From Hofstenia miamia (lineage: Eukaryota > Xenacoelomorpha > Acoela > Hofsteniidae), in NCBI GenBank assembly GCA_900660155.1, contig CABFPE010000040.1:2071063-2135062 (forward strand): a stretch of 64,000 nt of DNA. Reading direction: 5' to 3'. The notes beneath the pieces were generated by a model. That model had not been told where the DNA came from. It did no database searches and was given only the letters and a program-made list of their open reading frames with translations. Shown piece after piece: positions 49,821 through 62,037 of this stretch. Each line of letters begins with the position of its first letter. The first letter of the stretch is position 1. The position numbers and the translations under genes were made by a program.

Positions 49821-51741
49821 TCGATGCTGATCTATTCCCTGAAGAAATTACGTCCATCGACGCTCTGTCTTTATATATCGCAATGCTTTACAATGCACCT
49901 CTTGAATATCCTTTCTAGTAAATGTGTAACAATACTCATGAGCTGCTCTGTGTATTACCGGTTACTTTAATCATTTCGCAATACCTAATATTCTTCGGCT
50001 TCGATTCAAATGCATAGGTTTAGTACAGAATTGAAATCTGCACTAACAATGTCTTTTTCGCTTTGCACCATGTGATCCTTTTTTCTGCGTCATGCATTTA
50101 GAAATATACAACCATGTCACGTTAAATTCCTCATTCAATGGTTTTCCCTTTCTTTCGTGGCCCGCCCTGTTTTTCTTAAGCTTTTCGATATAATTCAATT
50201 AATTTTTTGAAAAAAAAATTTCCCCGGTTATATCAAATTACAGAATATTTTATCGATGATTTTTTTGCATTACTAGAAAGACATTGATTTAGGGCCAACC
50301 ATTAATATCAGGTTTCAATTTGAGTACAAGTTGCAGCGGTCAATTTAGTATTCATTATGACTGTAAGCTTTCAAACTACAGCAAAATGGACTTTTAGTGG
50401 GGCAGCTGTTAACAATGGATAAATAAGAATCGACAATGGCTTTGAATACTGATTTCCTTCTAATATTAAATCTCCTAACACTCTTATTACTCAATGACAT
50501 CTTCTGTAGGGCGTTTTGTTTTTCTGTTGACTATTGGATTTCTACTTAATCGCTTTCAATGTTCATTAATACGTAGTATACCATTTTAACTGTATTTATC
50601 AAATCTTAGACGTGGCTAAACACTGGCTGTTACACTTCGGCCTTAGCAGACCGGTAGAAGCGACCATAGCCGCTAACACTCGTTTAATGTTATTGCTTTG
50701 ATGGTTTTGAGCACTTAGGATGGAAAAAATGAAGAAAAATATGAATTTGCAAGATATTGTAATTTCCCATTGAAATTTAATAATCATTTTCAACAATGGT
50801 CTATTGCGGTTTTGACAACTCAATGCCGGCAGAAACTGTATCATGGAGACGTTCCTTCGAACATATTTTTAAGACTAATTTAGTGTTCACTGCTAATAAG
50901 TTTATGTCAGATATTTCTTTTTGTATTCACCAGGAAGACTTCTGCTGACAATATTCAATATTTCAAATATTATTTTAACGTTGATTTTGTGGTATCTGTA
51001 ATAACAATGTTCATTAAATATTGGAAAACGATTTTAAAATTTTATATTTTTTTACAACAATATATACAAATTCAGACCTAAATCGTAATTCAGCATTGGA
51101 TTCTAAATCAGTGGTATTGATCTTAATACTAATCTTATCTTCAAAATTCAACTACGTGATGTTATTTTTTTACAGAACTAACAACATAGAGCCATATATG
51201 TGGGTGTTACTTGCTATTAACATTACTTTGTAGTAGGAGATGTATCATCTATACTGCTGCCTATCATTATTAATCTAAATTCAGTTTTAGAGACCCGATT
51301 TGAACTCGACATATATTTATAGGTGTACTTTGAATACTTTAATGTTGCAGTTACTGAGTAGCTTCTGTCGTTGATAATGATGCTGTATAAATCTAGGGAC
51401 GTAGCGTGAAAATAAATTAAGGAGGTATTTCGAAACAAAGGCAGAGGAAGCAAAGTGTTATGGTGACATAAGCTATTTTTAACAAAAAGAATTCTCTTTT
51501 AAATTAACTCCATTCACTTGAATATTTTACAAATTTGACGCTGACTTTGAATGTAGATATTTAGCTCAATTCTTAAACTGTGTTTGTTGTTGTGCTCCTA
51601 AATCATGGATGCACAGAAATTACAAAATCACTTAAACTTAAACTACCTATCGTCTACTTAAGGCACAAATGGTTTTTCCACATTGACTAAGAAATTTCTT
51701 CAAGTCTATAAGTAAATTTGAAAATCTTGAAGCATGGAAAG

Positions 51742-51852
51742 TAGTGGTGCGCGGGCCGGCGGCTAGTGGCCCGCGGACTCGGGCAGGCTAAAACTTTATG
51801 GGCAGATCATGGACGGGCTGAGATCTTAACGGGCGGGCCACGCGCTGGCACA
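51742..51852. mobile_element. GC-rich hAT-like MITE, tentative
   Basis: The left end TAGTGGTGCGCGGGCC and the inverted right end TGTGCCAGCGCGTGGCC are similar, about 110 bp apart, with a very GC-rich interior. A further GC patch (GTGGGCCACGGGCGGGCTC) at about 52027-52045 suggests a longer original element. No clear target duplication was seen. Confidence 0.4.
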
Positions 51853-52890
51853 GGGAAGAAAAGATAAAAATATTGTAAGTCTATTGTGTTTGCTATATTT
51901 CAAATCACAACTTTACTATATCTCAAATCTACCACAGGTAAATTTAACGGCTGAGTGAACAGCTGATAGTAATGTTTTTATTGAATCTGGAGTAATTTAC
52001 AGATACATAATGAAATCACGCTTGTGTGGGCCACGGGCGGGCTCAGTGTTGAACAGTATGCGTGTGCAGAAAGATATTCGAAATCAATTGGGGCGTTGCA
52101 AGAGCCTGTTCTTCTCTATCAGGTGTTGCTTTCAGATTGAGCATAGTACTCTTAGATTTTGAATTATAAGCGTTAAAAAATTTTTTTATACAATCATGAA
52201 AAATTTTAAAAAATCCCAGGCAGTTTAAAGTTAACATCTTCGCTGGGCTGTGCAATGAAAAAATGGCTGTTTGCGTTTCTAATCATATAAATATTTTAGC
52301 TATTAAGGACATTATATATTTTTACGAAATTTTTCATAATAGTGTAAATAAAATAAGTCACCAAATTATGTACTTTGGCACTAAAACAACGTTATTAATG
52401 GGAATTTTCCCAAGCAATTTAATGTTGGATCTGTCTCGTATTTAATGTTTGGAAATAGTTCAATAATTTTTCTATCCAGATGCAGCTTTAGATTTTTGTC
52501 GACAAAGCAAATCCTGCCTGCCCACTTTTTGATAGTCACCCCTATTTTTCAAGTTCCAAAAATCAAATTTAGTAATATACTTCATTGTAATAAGCAATCC
52601 CAAAAGTATTGGATAAACAAATAAAATTCATTTTAAAATTTTAGATTTCAAAATACTATCAAGTTTTAACAACATGCAAAAACGTTCAAGTTCAGTGTAT
52701 AATGGGTTTCAGTTTTTCCACCTTTAACTTCTTAATGTGTCTCAATCGTTCCAAATTTCAAATGAGACATTGTGCTTATGACGTGCACGCATCGTCGTGT
52801 GTAACTTTACTCTCAATTTGATATGATTAATGCTAAGAATGTGATTTATAAATGAAGTTTATGGTGTGAAATTAATCGAATTTATTTTAG

Positions 52891-52999
52891 AAGGCGGAGA
52901 TAAATTATCAAAAGCAGGTGGAAATGATAGCTGTCTGTATATACCAGAATACAAAATTTCTCCCAAGAAAAAAACTTCGGCTGTCATTACTTCTAACAT
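52891..52999 (+). CDS. EDAR-like: Exon 8: cytoplasmic segment before the death domain
   Basis: The acceptor is TTTATTTTAG and the strong donor is GTAAGTTAAA. Phase is 1 to 2. Thirty-five full codons (residues 238-272) encode a Gly/Asp/Ser-rich start, then IPEYKISPKKKTS, a basic Ser/Thr patch that could be phosphorylated. The end phase fits only the death-domain exon at 60374. No family motif is recognised here; support is from splice signals and phase. Confidence 0.7.
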
Positions 53000-53482
53000 G
53001 TAAGTTAAATTCATTGTATGTTTCAGGTTTCCATGACCATATTTTCTGATGGTAGCTAATGGAAGACTAAGATAGCCTTGATAATTCAAACTTTTATTAA
53101 TATTGCTTTTGATAAATTGTAGAAAAACGACAAATTTCTATAAACATGTGGTGAAGGATGAAACCAACTACAAAACATCTATATGATCTATAATAGTTGA
53201 TTGTACACTCATTTTGGTATAGGAAGTAATCTATAAGAACACGAGGTTGAAATATTCTAAAAACTAAGAATATTTACCAACATTAAGAACTTCATGTTTT
53301 TGCAAATGAAAGAATACAGCATTGACTAGCTATGATAAAACTATTGAACTCAGAGAAAATATGTCATACACTGAATGAAGCATACACAAGCAATTGTGTA
53401 CGAGTTTATAAGCAAAATATTCATCTTAAGCTCCCTAGGAATGCTGTTTTCTTGATGGTTTCTTTTCTTGAAAATAATGGTG

Positions 53483-53640
53483 AACGCCTGTAACTCACTA
53501 ACTAATAAGAAATTCAAAATCTAGACATAACCCCCATGACAGGAGTGTATCCTTTTTCATATCCTCTAAAATCAGCCGTGGACCCACTAAGGCCCGAGGC
53601 GTCACATCCTCTGACTTTGTACACGTATTCTCTCAATGCG
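53483..53640 (-). repeat. SINE-like interspersed repeat, copy C (inverted)
   Basis: Read on the minus strand it has GTACAAAGTCAGAGGATGTG, then AAATCAG, then GTCTAGATTTTGAATTTC and ATTAGTTAGTGAGTTACAGG. This follows the order of copy A with an insertion of about 10 bp in the head. Confidence 0.6.
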
Positions 53641-54704
53641 ATATAAGAGGTTAATCTATCTAACAAGAAACAACTAAGGCTAGTTGTTGCTACGATGACT
53701 TTTAGGCCTCCTGATTGCCTGAACTTTAGTTATGTAAAGAATTCGAAACAATTTTAAAAATCGGAAGTTTCATTGCAAAAATAGTTATATATTCTATCAA
53801 ATATTTCAGCCACAGCAATATACTTTAGTACAAATTTTCGAAATTACATGAGAGCACATTTGTCACTAGATATGTCAATGCCCCAGGATTTACAAATAGT
53901 CTAATACGCTTGAAGAAAATTGTTTAAATGTGGGAAAACGGTTTGTCGTTTTAAATGAACACAGGCAGTTTAACGAACTCTTTTCCACTTAATGTAGCTA
54001 TGTCTGCAATGTACATGTGTAAAATTAATTCAATAACTTTGGATGAACGCAGATTATCTGTAAAAGGGGCAGTTTAATAATTGAATGAGGTTGTGTGACC
54101 CATTCACACACATTTATTGCCCCATTGATATCTGCAAATGGGAGAAATAATATGTAGACATATTTAAGATAAACTATTTATAGACAACATATCTCTCACG
54201 AAATTCCTTGCTTCTTCACATGTGCCCTTCAACTTTTAGCGTTGGATCTCCTTTATTACAATGTTTATGTTTAATTGAAGCGTTAAATAATTAAATCCAC
54301 TCTTCAGAACAACCTAATGCGTCAATAACTGCAATGAAGAATTCCCAGACGTACGTGTTTCGAATGGTTTTTCCTTTGAAGATCCTGTACGTCAAACATT
54401 CACACATATCGTTGTTTAATTAACCAGCTAACATGGAAAAATACCTTCGTTTTAATTCATTTCATAATTGGCAGTTATATTTCACAAAGAGATTTGAAAT
54501 ACCTCTTACTAACTCTAGTCAAATATTTATAATAAGAAGTATTATCTAAAATATCTGTTTCTATCCATAGTTACGTGTACGAGTATATATATAATTTCTA
54601 TATAATATGGACAATTAAAAATTAGAGGATGCTAAGACATGGTGACCATACGTTCCGTTCTTAAGCTTACCGTCCTCGTGTCTCAACAGATGTAATTGGG
54701 ACAC

Positions 54705-55139
54705 AACGATGACCCGATATTCATTTTAGTGTCCCAAAAATATAATCGCGCATTTATATACGTACACGGCAATATTTAAAAAGCATCAAACTCTTAGTTT
54801 ACCTGACTATTTATTAGGAAATGATTTCTTGATAATAGAGCAGTTACAATGTGGTTACTTTTAAAACTTTTGAATGAGACGTAAAAACGTGGGCGTGCTT
54901 TCATTTCTTGCTAATTAAATCCTGTTGGAATTTCTACTATAAGCTATCACAGTCGTTGTGAGGAAATTTAGCTTGAAACTAATTTTGTCCTCAACTCTAT
55001 ATAAATAGTTAAAACTCAGCCAAATTCCATGTAGATGTAGATGAACGTGTTTACTTCACCAAAAAGTACAATTGGCGCAAAATCAGCATCTGTACATCTA
55101 GTTCTAGTAACAAATGAGATGCGTAAACCTGCAATTAAA
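54705..55139. repeat. Copy 1 of an exact 435-bp duplication
   Basis: It runs from AACGATGACCCGATATTC to GCAATTAAA, then a single N at 55140, then the same 435 bp again. No differences were noticed. Confidence 0.95.
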
Positions 55140-55140
55140 N

Positions 55141-55575
55141 AACGATGACCCGATATTCATTTTAGTGTCCCAAAAATATAATCGCGCATTTATATACGTA
55201 CACGGCAATATTTAAAAAGCATCAAACTCTTAGTTTACCTGACTATTTATTAGGAAATGATTTCTTGATAATAGAGCAGTTACAATGTGGTTACTTTTAA
55301 AACTTTTGAATGAGACGTAAAAACGTGGGCGTGCTTTCATTTCTTGCTAATTAAATCCTGTTGGAATTTCTACTATAAGCTATCACAGTCGTTGTGAGGA
55401 AATTTAGCTTGAAACTAATTTTGTCCTCAACTCTATATAAATAGTTAAAACTCAGCCAAATTCCATGTAGATGTAGATGAACGTGTTTACTTCACCAAAA
55501 AGTACAATTGGCGCAAAATCAGCATCTGTACATCTAGTTCTAGTAACAAATGAGATGCGTAAACCTGCAATTAAA
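55141..55575. repeat. Copy 2 of the exact 435-bp duplication
   Basis: Same length and sequence as 54705-55139. The lone N between them marks an assembly join, so this is probably unmerged contig overlap. Confidence 0.95.
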
Positions 55576-58500
55576 GCATTTTGTCAAAAAGTGTAAAAAA
55601 CTTACTTACCCTAGTATTATGCTTCCCGGTTTATTATGATCACTTTGGGATAAATATTTTCTGAAATTTTTCCATTAAATTTTGTAAGTATATGAAGAAG
55701 AGCTTATAAGATCATTCACTTATAAGGATTCATATTTTTATTGTAATTCGTTGATGGAAATCTCTGGCACTTGGCTAAACTAGCATTATTGTCAGACTAA
55801 GAATGAGAGTGACCTAGTGCGGGCTGAAATTATACTTTAAAGGATACATATGTTTCGCTATTTGATGCTTCGTAAAATGCATATCGCGATAGTTGATCCA
55901 GTGAAACTAGTATATCGAGCTATTTGATCATTTGGCACAAATTTGCGCCATTCGTATCATATATGTTTTGGTACTGAAATAAATTAAGTCTGATGGCTTC
56001 CTGAATTTGTTTGTTAGGATGTTGAAGGTCATCAGGTTTTCTGTTTATCTGAAGAATGACAGAGAATTTTAATATTTATTTTGGATGTTGCTGCTAAGAG
56101 AACAAATTATTAAATTCCTTAAATATTTCATGTCTCTATGACATTAGAAGAATTTACCGATCTGTATTGACCTCTTTCTGCGACTAGTCTAATAAAATCA
56201 ACTACGTCGGTTTATTGAAATCAAATTCATAACATCCTGTCCGTAAGTAAGTAAATGGGTCATTCGTTGCAATTTTAAAGGAATGAAAACATTTTAATTT
56301 ATATTCCAAATTTCCTCTTTATGCAATTTACGAATTATTCCTCAGCATGACAGCTTGCGTTGAATCAACCAATTAACGCTGTTTGGAGGTTGTCTTTTTC
56401 CACATCCACAAAATCCACAAGCAATTTTCTTCAATATATTGCAATATAAAGTCTTCATACCATTTGGTAAATGCATATATCTACATGTGCAATGTGCATG
56501 CTTAAATCTTTCATGTTTTTGTGGGATAGTCTAGTTCCATGGCATTTGCTGGTCCCATGCTCATGGGACTGAATATTTCCGCTGCTTGAGCTTACGTAGA
56601 ACGCTAGTTAGTTGCATTAGCTACAGTTAGGGTTCACTTTCCCGGAGTTACACCTAAACCTCTATCATTATGTTATATGTACATAAGAGGTCAATGTTGT
56701 TCTAAAGCAAAACAAAAATATATGCTTAATTAAAGAAATTTCAATAATAATACAAAAATGCAGTGCCCTATGTGGTAATATTCATTAAGTGAAGAACTAT
56801 AGGAATTGTAAAACTAGTGTTCAAAATTCGAAATTTTCTGTTTAGCCATAATTTTTAACATTTTTAAATCTCACTCTTAATTTTGTATTCAGATTTTTTT
56901 GTAGAAAATCGACATAACTTCACGTAAACGTATTTATATTTCTAGAGTTGTTCAATATGTCTTTTTGTTGTTTATTGACTTCTGAAATTATTATTCCTTA
57001 TTTATAATATTGGAGTTTAACAGATTAGGCATTTTTAATAACTTTTAAAATATTGCTATAGTTAGTTGTGCTGAGCTGAACTGCTCTCCAATATAAATGA
57101 AATACAAAAAGTAATGTATGGATCACTTAAGAAACTGAATTTTTTTCCAACTTTAAAATCCCTAGAAATCATGCGGTTCAGCCTTAATAACTTTTGAAAA
57201 TTTAGGTATTCCAAACCTATCTGTTTGTGTATGTAACATGTTCGGTTGCTAAGGGAGGAGGAGGGAAATATTGTTACAGTCTACATAAGTCAAAATTATG
57301 TGCAATGCTCATGATCTATTATAATACATAATATAAAGTTTTAGTAATGAGTCATTCTTTTCATGTTGCAAAGTTTCCAATCTAAAAGGTAGAAAAACTT
57401 AATGACAACGACTTCAGTGAAATTTTACAATTTTCTGAGTAGCACCCATAAAACCATATTTTTGTTGTTTCTTTCTTATTTTTTTAACTATGCAATTTCC
57501 TTCAGATTTGAAATTTACCATCAAAAAATTCTCCCAAATATTTTAAGATTAAAAATCACAGCCAAATAATCCCCTATATTTTTTAATTCTATTTTTACCT
57601 GACACAAATGCATTTTTTGCATTCAAAATAATTTTTTCAGTTTAGTTTTTCATTTAATGCGCGAACTGAACCAGTTGACACATTCGATTTTTTTCATCCT
57701 TTGAGCGATTAGTCTTCCGCTGGCAAACATTATCAGAATAGAGTATTACTCCCTTTTACCGCAAAACACAACACTACCATCGAATCAATTAATGATAAAA
57801 GACTCTTTGAACTCTTTCGGATTATTCCCAAGTAATACATTGTTCAGGAACAAAGCAAGGATCAATATCAACCGGTAGCTTATTTGTCATCGCTAATTAA
57901 TTTCTTATTGAGGTTTGTTTCACCATGAGTTAATTGTTTACCATTAATTTTCTTTCTATGTTGATATGAAGCACCTTAATTCTCTTTAAGATTGAAGTCT
58001 TCTTGATATATTAGTCATTGCTAACATGAACGTTTGAAGACAACAGTTGATCTTTAGGCTTTATAAGCATTGAGGTTTTTTTAGCAACAAACAGAATACG
58101 AAAGTTTGTACCTCATTTCTATTATATTTTGTATTAATATTTTTAAAGGAATACATTAGTTTTAGTCTAGCATAGCAAAAATAAAAACTAGTTCTAGAGT
58201 TTGTTGAATGTCAAAGCTGCAGTGTGAGTGTTGTTTTGTTTATGCGATTCCACTCTTTGATTCTAGTTGTAACCAACTTCTGGGGGTTTAGGATATTTTG
58301 AGTAGTTGCTGTATAAATAATGATTATATAACATAGAGGCGTGTCCCGATCAACTGTCGAACGAATTTACCATCCCAAGTTTGACAAAATATCACCAAAC
58401 ATTATTATGATGTCGACGACATTCATTGGAATGGTTAAAGGAATATCTTTTCAATCTATGTTCTTGTATGCTCGTTTTATCCCCCTGTTATGAAATTCGT

Positions 58501-59652
58501 TTTTTTCATTTATTGTTTTTGTAGCATTTGACCAAATTTGTTTTTTTTGCTTCAACAAACATTGTCGGACGCGTAGAAATTGCAACCTGCTGGCTTTTTT
58601 GTAACAGAGCATATTAGGTAACCAATCAAATTCTTTGTCAGGTTTAAATTCAATGCTACAACACTTTTTAGAATATAACTTCAAAAAAAACAAGTGTTAT
58701 TAATGCATATTAATCCATCTTCTAGATTAGTGTTGCGTCCCTCAAACGTATAATTGTATGTATTTTTGAAATTATACTGTCTTATTCGGTTTAGCCATGA
58801 TCAACATGTTCTGTATATTTTTTACACATGTAATAATTGAAAATGCCCTAATAAATGAATTAAATTCTTACTTAAAAACAGCTTCCGAAACCTGCCAAAT
58901 TTCTTGAGACAGGGTAGGTATGGCAGGTGTGAGACCTGCTTTGTTTTCCTGTCTCTCGACAGGTTGAAGCTTTGAAGTCAAGTTTGGCAATGTTTGGATG
59001 TAGTCCTGTGGGCTATAAATATCGATCTCAGTACCAAATATAGAGTCTGTAACTCAAAAAATAATAAATAATTAAGCAACAGTTTTATTTACCAAGGCAT
59101 ATTTGTATAACTGATCAATGCAAGATGTTGTAGTGACGTCGTAATGACGTCTTCCATCAAATAATCCATTAATAACAATTTGTTAACACACGGAATTTAT
59201 AATTAGAAGTACTAAAAATAACAGTTTAATTTGATTAAGTATTTAGGAAGAGCAAAGTTGAACACAGTAATTAACATTGGCATTCTGTTGTGGATATATA
59301 AATTAAAAACTTCGTATAAAATTGGCCGCAAATATTTTACTATCAGCCAAATCATTTTCAAAGCCCCTGAAGTACTTCTCAGTTTGGATTTTGTAGGCCC
59401 TGATAAAATGTTGAACTATTTTGAAAATCATTGACAATAGACTTGTATAATTTTATGAAGAGAATGTAGATAGTCTATATTTGAACATCTATAGACATTC
59501 GCATCTGCACACTGGATCCATCGTACAAAAAAATTTACGCTTTGAGTTGAAGATTACATTCAAAGTAAGGCTGAATAATTTTTTTAGACCGATTAAATTT
59601 TTCCAAATCTATTCATAAGTAAACATCTTTAAAATGACATTGAAAACTGAAG

Positions 59653-60023
59653 TGGTATTTTGCAGCTTTGGCCACAGCTAACTGCCGATACGTTCTAAAC
59701 CGCTACGGCTGTGGCTGGCCGCGACTTCAATTTTCAAATCACGATTCTTTGCGACTGTAAGTAATACTTTTGCATTGACTTGCAAACTGATTTAAACATG
59801 ATTTTACAATCAATAATGAGTATTAATCAAGGTGAGTGTAAGTTCAGATAAATTAAAAGAAAAATGGTAGATATATAATAAAAATTTAACGGCTGAAAGT
59901 GGGTTTAATATTTCCGACCATGGCTGGCAGCGGCTTTTAACATTAGGGCTGTGGCCGGCTATGGCTACAAATAAAATTTAGCGGCCGGCTGCGGTCAGCC
60001 AATATGTTTAGCCCAAAACACTA
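59653..60023. mobile_element. hAT-type MITE, family 1, copy B
   Basis: The right end, inverted, reads TAGTGTTTTGGGCT and the left end TGGTATTTTGCAGCT aligns to it with small gaps. Flanking 8-mers AACTGAAG and GTCTGAAG agree at 6 of 8 positions. The interior has GGCCACAGCTAA at the same place as copy A (38985) and many GGCTGCGG and GGCCGGC strings. Length is 371 bp and there is no ORF. Confidence 0.75.
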
Positions 60024-60373
60024 GTCTGAAGTCCCTTCTAAAAACAATTGCCTACTCTAATGTCGCAAACATACAATAAAGTACAACAGAATTCATGTGC
60101 AATAACAATGTAATTAAGTGTGTAACGATTTACTGTCAATTAAATATGTTGTTAACCATAAACATCAATGAATAAATATTTCAGTATTTGTTTTTATTAT
60201 ATTGGAACATTTTCATAAAATATTCAACCATATTTTGACGCTAAAATGATTTATTTGGAAGAGGTTTTTTTATTTTAAATCAAAATAGGAATCTTCATAA
60301 TTATCTGTAGAATTACAGATTCAAGTGCCTCATTTTTTGTCTTTATAACGAAATGATATGTGTTTATCTTTAG

Positions 60374-60518
60374 AGATAGTACAAATTATGGCAGACAGTT
60401 TTCAGATACAGTGGCGATGCTGGCAAATGTATCTCCTCGTCGTCTGCTAAGCGCAAGTGAAACAGTGTTTGGTACTACAGGTGGAACGGACGCATTGCTT
60501 CAGCTGCTGTCTACCAAG
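60374..60518 (+). CDS. EDAR-like: Exon 9: death-domain-like segment
   Basis: The acceptor is GTTTATCTTTAG and the donor AAG|GTTAAC is weak. Phase is 2 to 0. Forty-eight full codons (residues 274-321) start DSTNYG, comparable to SSTYNS in the EDAR death domain, and contain DTVAMLANVSPRRLL and TDALLQLLSTK. The last resembles the helix that ends RALLASWATQ in p75NTR. The usual Trp at each of these helices is absent, so this is a divergent death domain, and its last one or two helices must lie downstream. Reading through the weak donor stays open to a TAA at 60600. Confidence 0.72.
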
Positions 60519-60764
60519 GTTAACATTTGTTCTTTCGAATATTATTTTAACACTAAGCATTCTGCCCTACAGGTGATCGACTTCATAATCACTACTTTTT
60601 AAATATATACCTATACATTCAGAGATCACAGATGTATTAAGAAATTAATATGTTGATCTTTTCAATCATGCAATTATGTGAAACGTAAAACAGAATACAA
60701 AGATGTAATCACTTATTTTGATTCAATCTCTATATGAGGATACAGGATTTCATAGTCAATAACT

Positions 60765-60810
60765 TTATATATATATATATATATATGTCTATATACATAT
60801 ATATATATAT
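60765..60810. repeat. (TA)n microsatellite, interrupted
   Basis: Two TA runs separated by a short GTCTATATAC segment. Confidence 0.9.
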
Positions 60811-61366
60811 AAAGCGATTTCAATCATGCTTTGTTATTAATTTTTCTAAGAAAAGTAAAAATTTTTAATGTAAATTAAAACACTTGCACATATAAATTGT
60901 CAACATTGCACATATGTTGGAAAGAAATTATACGCGGCTACTTCATTATATTCAATATTTTACATCGTCGACATTGATCTTCCATGTGACATTATTAAAA
61001 TCATTAACTTAGTTATCCAAAATCGGATTAACCTTGCTTCTTAAATTTTTAAATAATCTTTCCGTTTTTTTAATTTTGATGTAAATCGCTTCAAATTTTC
61101 AGCAAGCATTATCTGATATTACATAATATTTTTTCATAAAGAAAAGCGCAGTATAAGTTGATATTTTCACGAATGTTTCAGTGAAACCTGATGTCCATCA
61201 ATAATTGAACAGCGACTTGATTGGCAACGAATTCGGCTATTTTGCGTCGCGGTTCTTTCAAATACGTGGTCGACTGCTTATTCCTCTTGTGTGAAAGGCG
61301 GGATTTACATTGTCTAATTTTGTAGTTAGAGCTATTCATTTGATATTTTTTCTTTTACTTAATCAG

Positions 61367-61432
61367 GTCTTAACACTTCCAGACGTCTGTCATTTCGCAT
61401 CATGTATTCTTAATTCAAAATCAATTTACTAG
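61367..61432 (+). CDS. Possible exon 10: end of the death domain and stop
   Basis: A very good acceptor (TTTTTTCTTTTACTTAATCAG) is followed in phase 0 by 21 open codons and TAG. The start VLTLPDVCHFA can be set against SIPELLTKL of the last EDAR death-domain helices. A donor-like GTATTC inside it would leave phase 1 and lead to a further exon outside the window. The call rests on one acceptor and a short similarity, so it is tentative. A second phase-0 candidate after a poly-T acceptor starts at 62833 (45 codons) and is no better supported. Confidence 0.3.
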   Translation, partial: VLTLPDVCHFASCILNSKSIY

Positions 61433-61737
61433 CGCATTGTATTTTAAAGCTTTGTTTTTAACATTCATATTGCTCTTATTTTCTTGTTTTTATTTCACGT
61501 TTCACTATTTCATTGCAAGAAAACCCATAGATTTTATATTGAACATCCACTGCTAAAAGTGACCTTTTCTGGACTTTTGCGGTTAACCCGTTTTTCATTC
61601 TGTCTTTGACCTCAACAGAATTTCCATTAAATACATACACGGTAATATGTGTAAATGTTATTATAGAACTCTGTCGTTTAATTCATGCCTAATATTTCAG
61701 GCCATTTACAGATTTACAGTCAACTCTCACTCTCGTT

Positions 61738-62037
61738 CAGCGGTTCTCAACCAGTGGGTCGCGATACCTTCGTAGGACCAATGACAATTAGCCAGGGGTG
61801 TCGGCTAGTTCCTCGAATTATGTAAATTTTTTTCAACAAATCAATCAACTTTCGAATGTTACTAGAAGCTTGAATCTTTGCTTTGAACTGGAAAAACGTT
61901 TAAAATGATGCCAAAACTGTCCAAATAGCTTAAATATTGAGGAAGTTGTATTTCGGAAAAGTATTTAGTTGGTGGGTCGCCACCACATTGCAAATGATAT
62001 TGAGAGTTCAGAGTCCAAAAAAGGTTAAGAAGCACTG
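61738..62037. mobile_element. hAT-type MITE with CAGNGNTTCTNAACC ends
   Basis: The left end CAGCGGTTCTCAACC and the inverted right end CAGTGCTTCTTAACC agree at 12 of 15 positions, 300 bp apart. GTGGGTCGC follows the left end and GGTGGGTCGCC lies inside the right, as in the widespread hAT families with this terminus. The 8-bp flanks CTCTCGTT and TTCTAGCC share only a TCT core. Non-autonomous. Confidence 0.8.

Larger units (their letters stand above)
44656..52890. other. Intron 7 (8.2 kb)
   Basis: It holds TA runs at 47095-47135 and 47354-47373, an old repeat pair (48255-48365 and 49708-49820) and a GC-rich hAT-like patch at 51742-51852. Exon-like pieces at 45626-45660 and 46174 onward were considered and rejected for phase. 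The rest shows nothing beyond chance ORFs. Confidence 0.6.
53000..60373. other. Intron 8 (7.4 kb)
   Basis: It holds the inverted SINE-like copy (53483-53640), the exact 435-bp duplication around an N (54705-55575) and a family 1 hAT MITE (59653-60023). An 80-codon minus-strand ORF at 58451-58693, rich in Lys, has no recognised family. Nothing else is seen from 55600 to 59600. Confidence 0.6.
6611..60518 (+). other. EDAR-like: EDAR/TROY-like TNF receptor superfamily gene (nine-exon model, 3' end open)
   Basis: This is a gene-level entry for a type I membrane receptor assembled from nine short exons. The order is signal peptide, cysteine-rich domains, Thr/Pro stalk, membrane helix, basic cytoplasmic segment and death-domain-like segment, which is the order in EDAR, TROY and p75NTR. 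Splice phases across the eight junctions are 0, 0, 2, 1, 1, 1, 1, 2, and each matches between donor and acceptor. Codons split by introns become Gly, Asp, Glu, Ser, Lys and Ile, never a stop. The model gives 321 residues, shorter than human EDAR (about 448), mainly in the cytoplasmic linker. In this family the death domain recruits an adaptor such as EDARADD, leading to TRAF and NF-kB signalling. The second cysteine-rich domain is closest to EDAR, with a Gly-Tyr, Cys-Lys-Arg-His-Lys, Cys pattern. The 3' end is not settled. Orthology to EDAR rather than TROY, XEDAR or p75NTR is an inference by eye. Confidence 0.85.
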
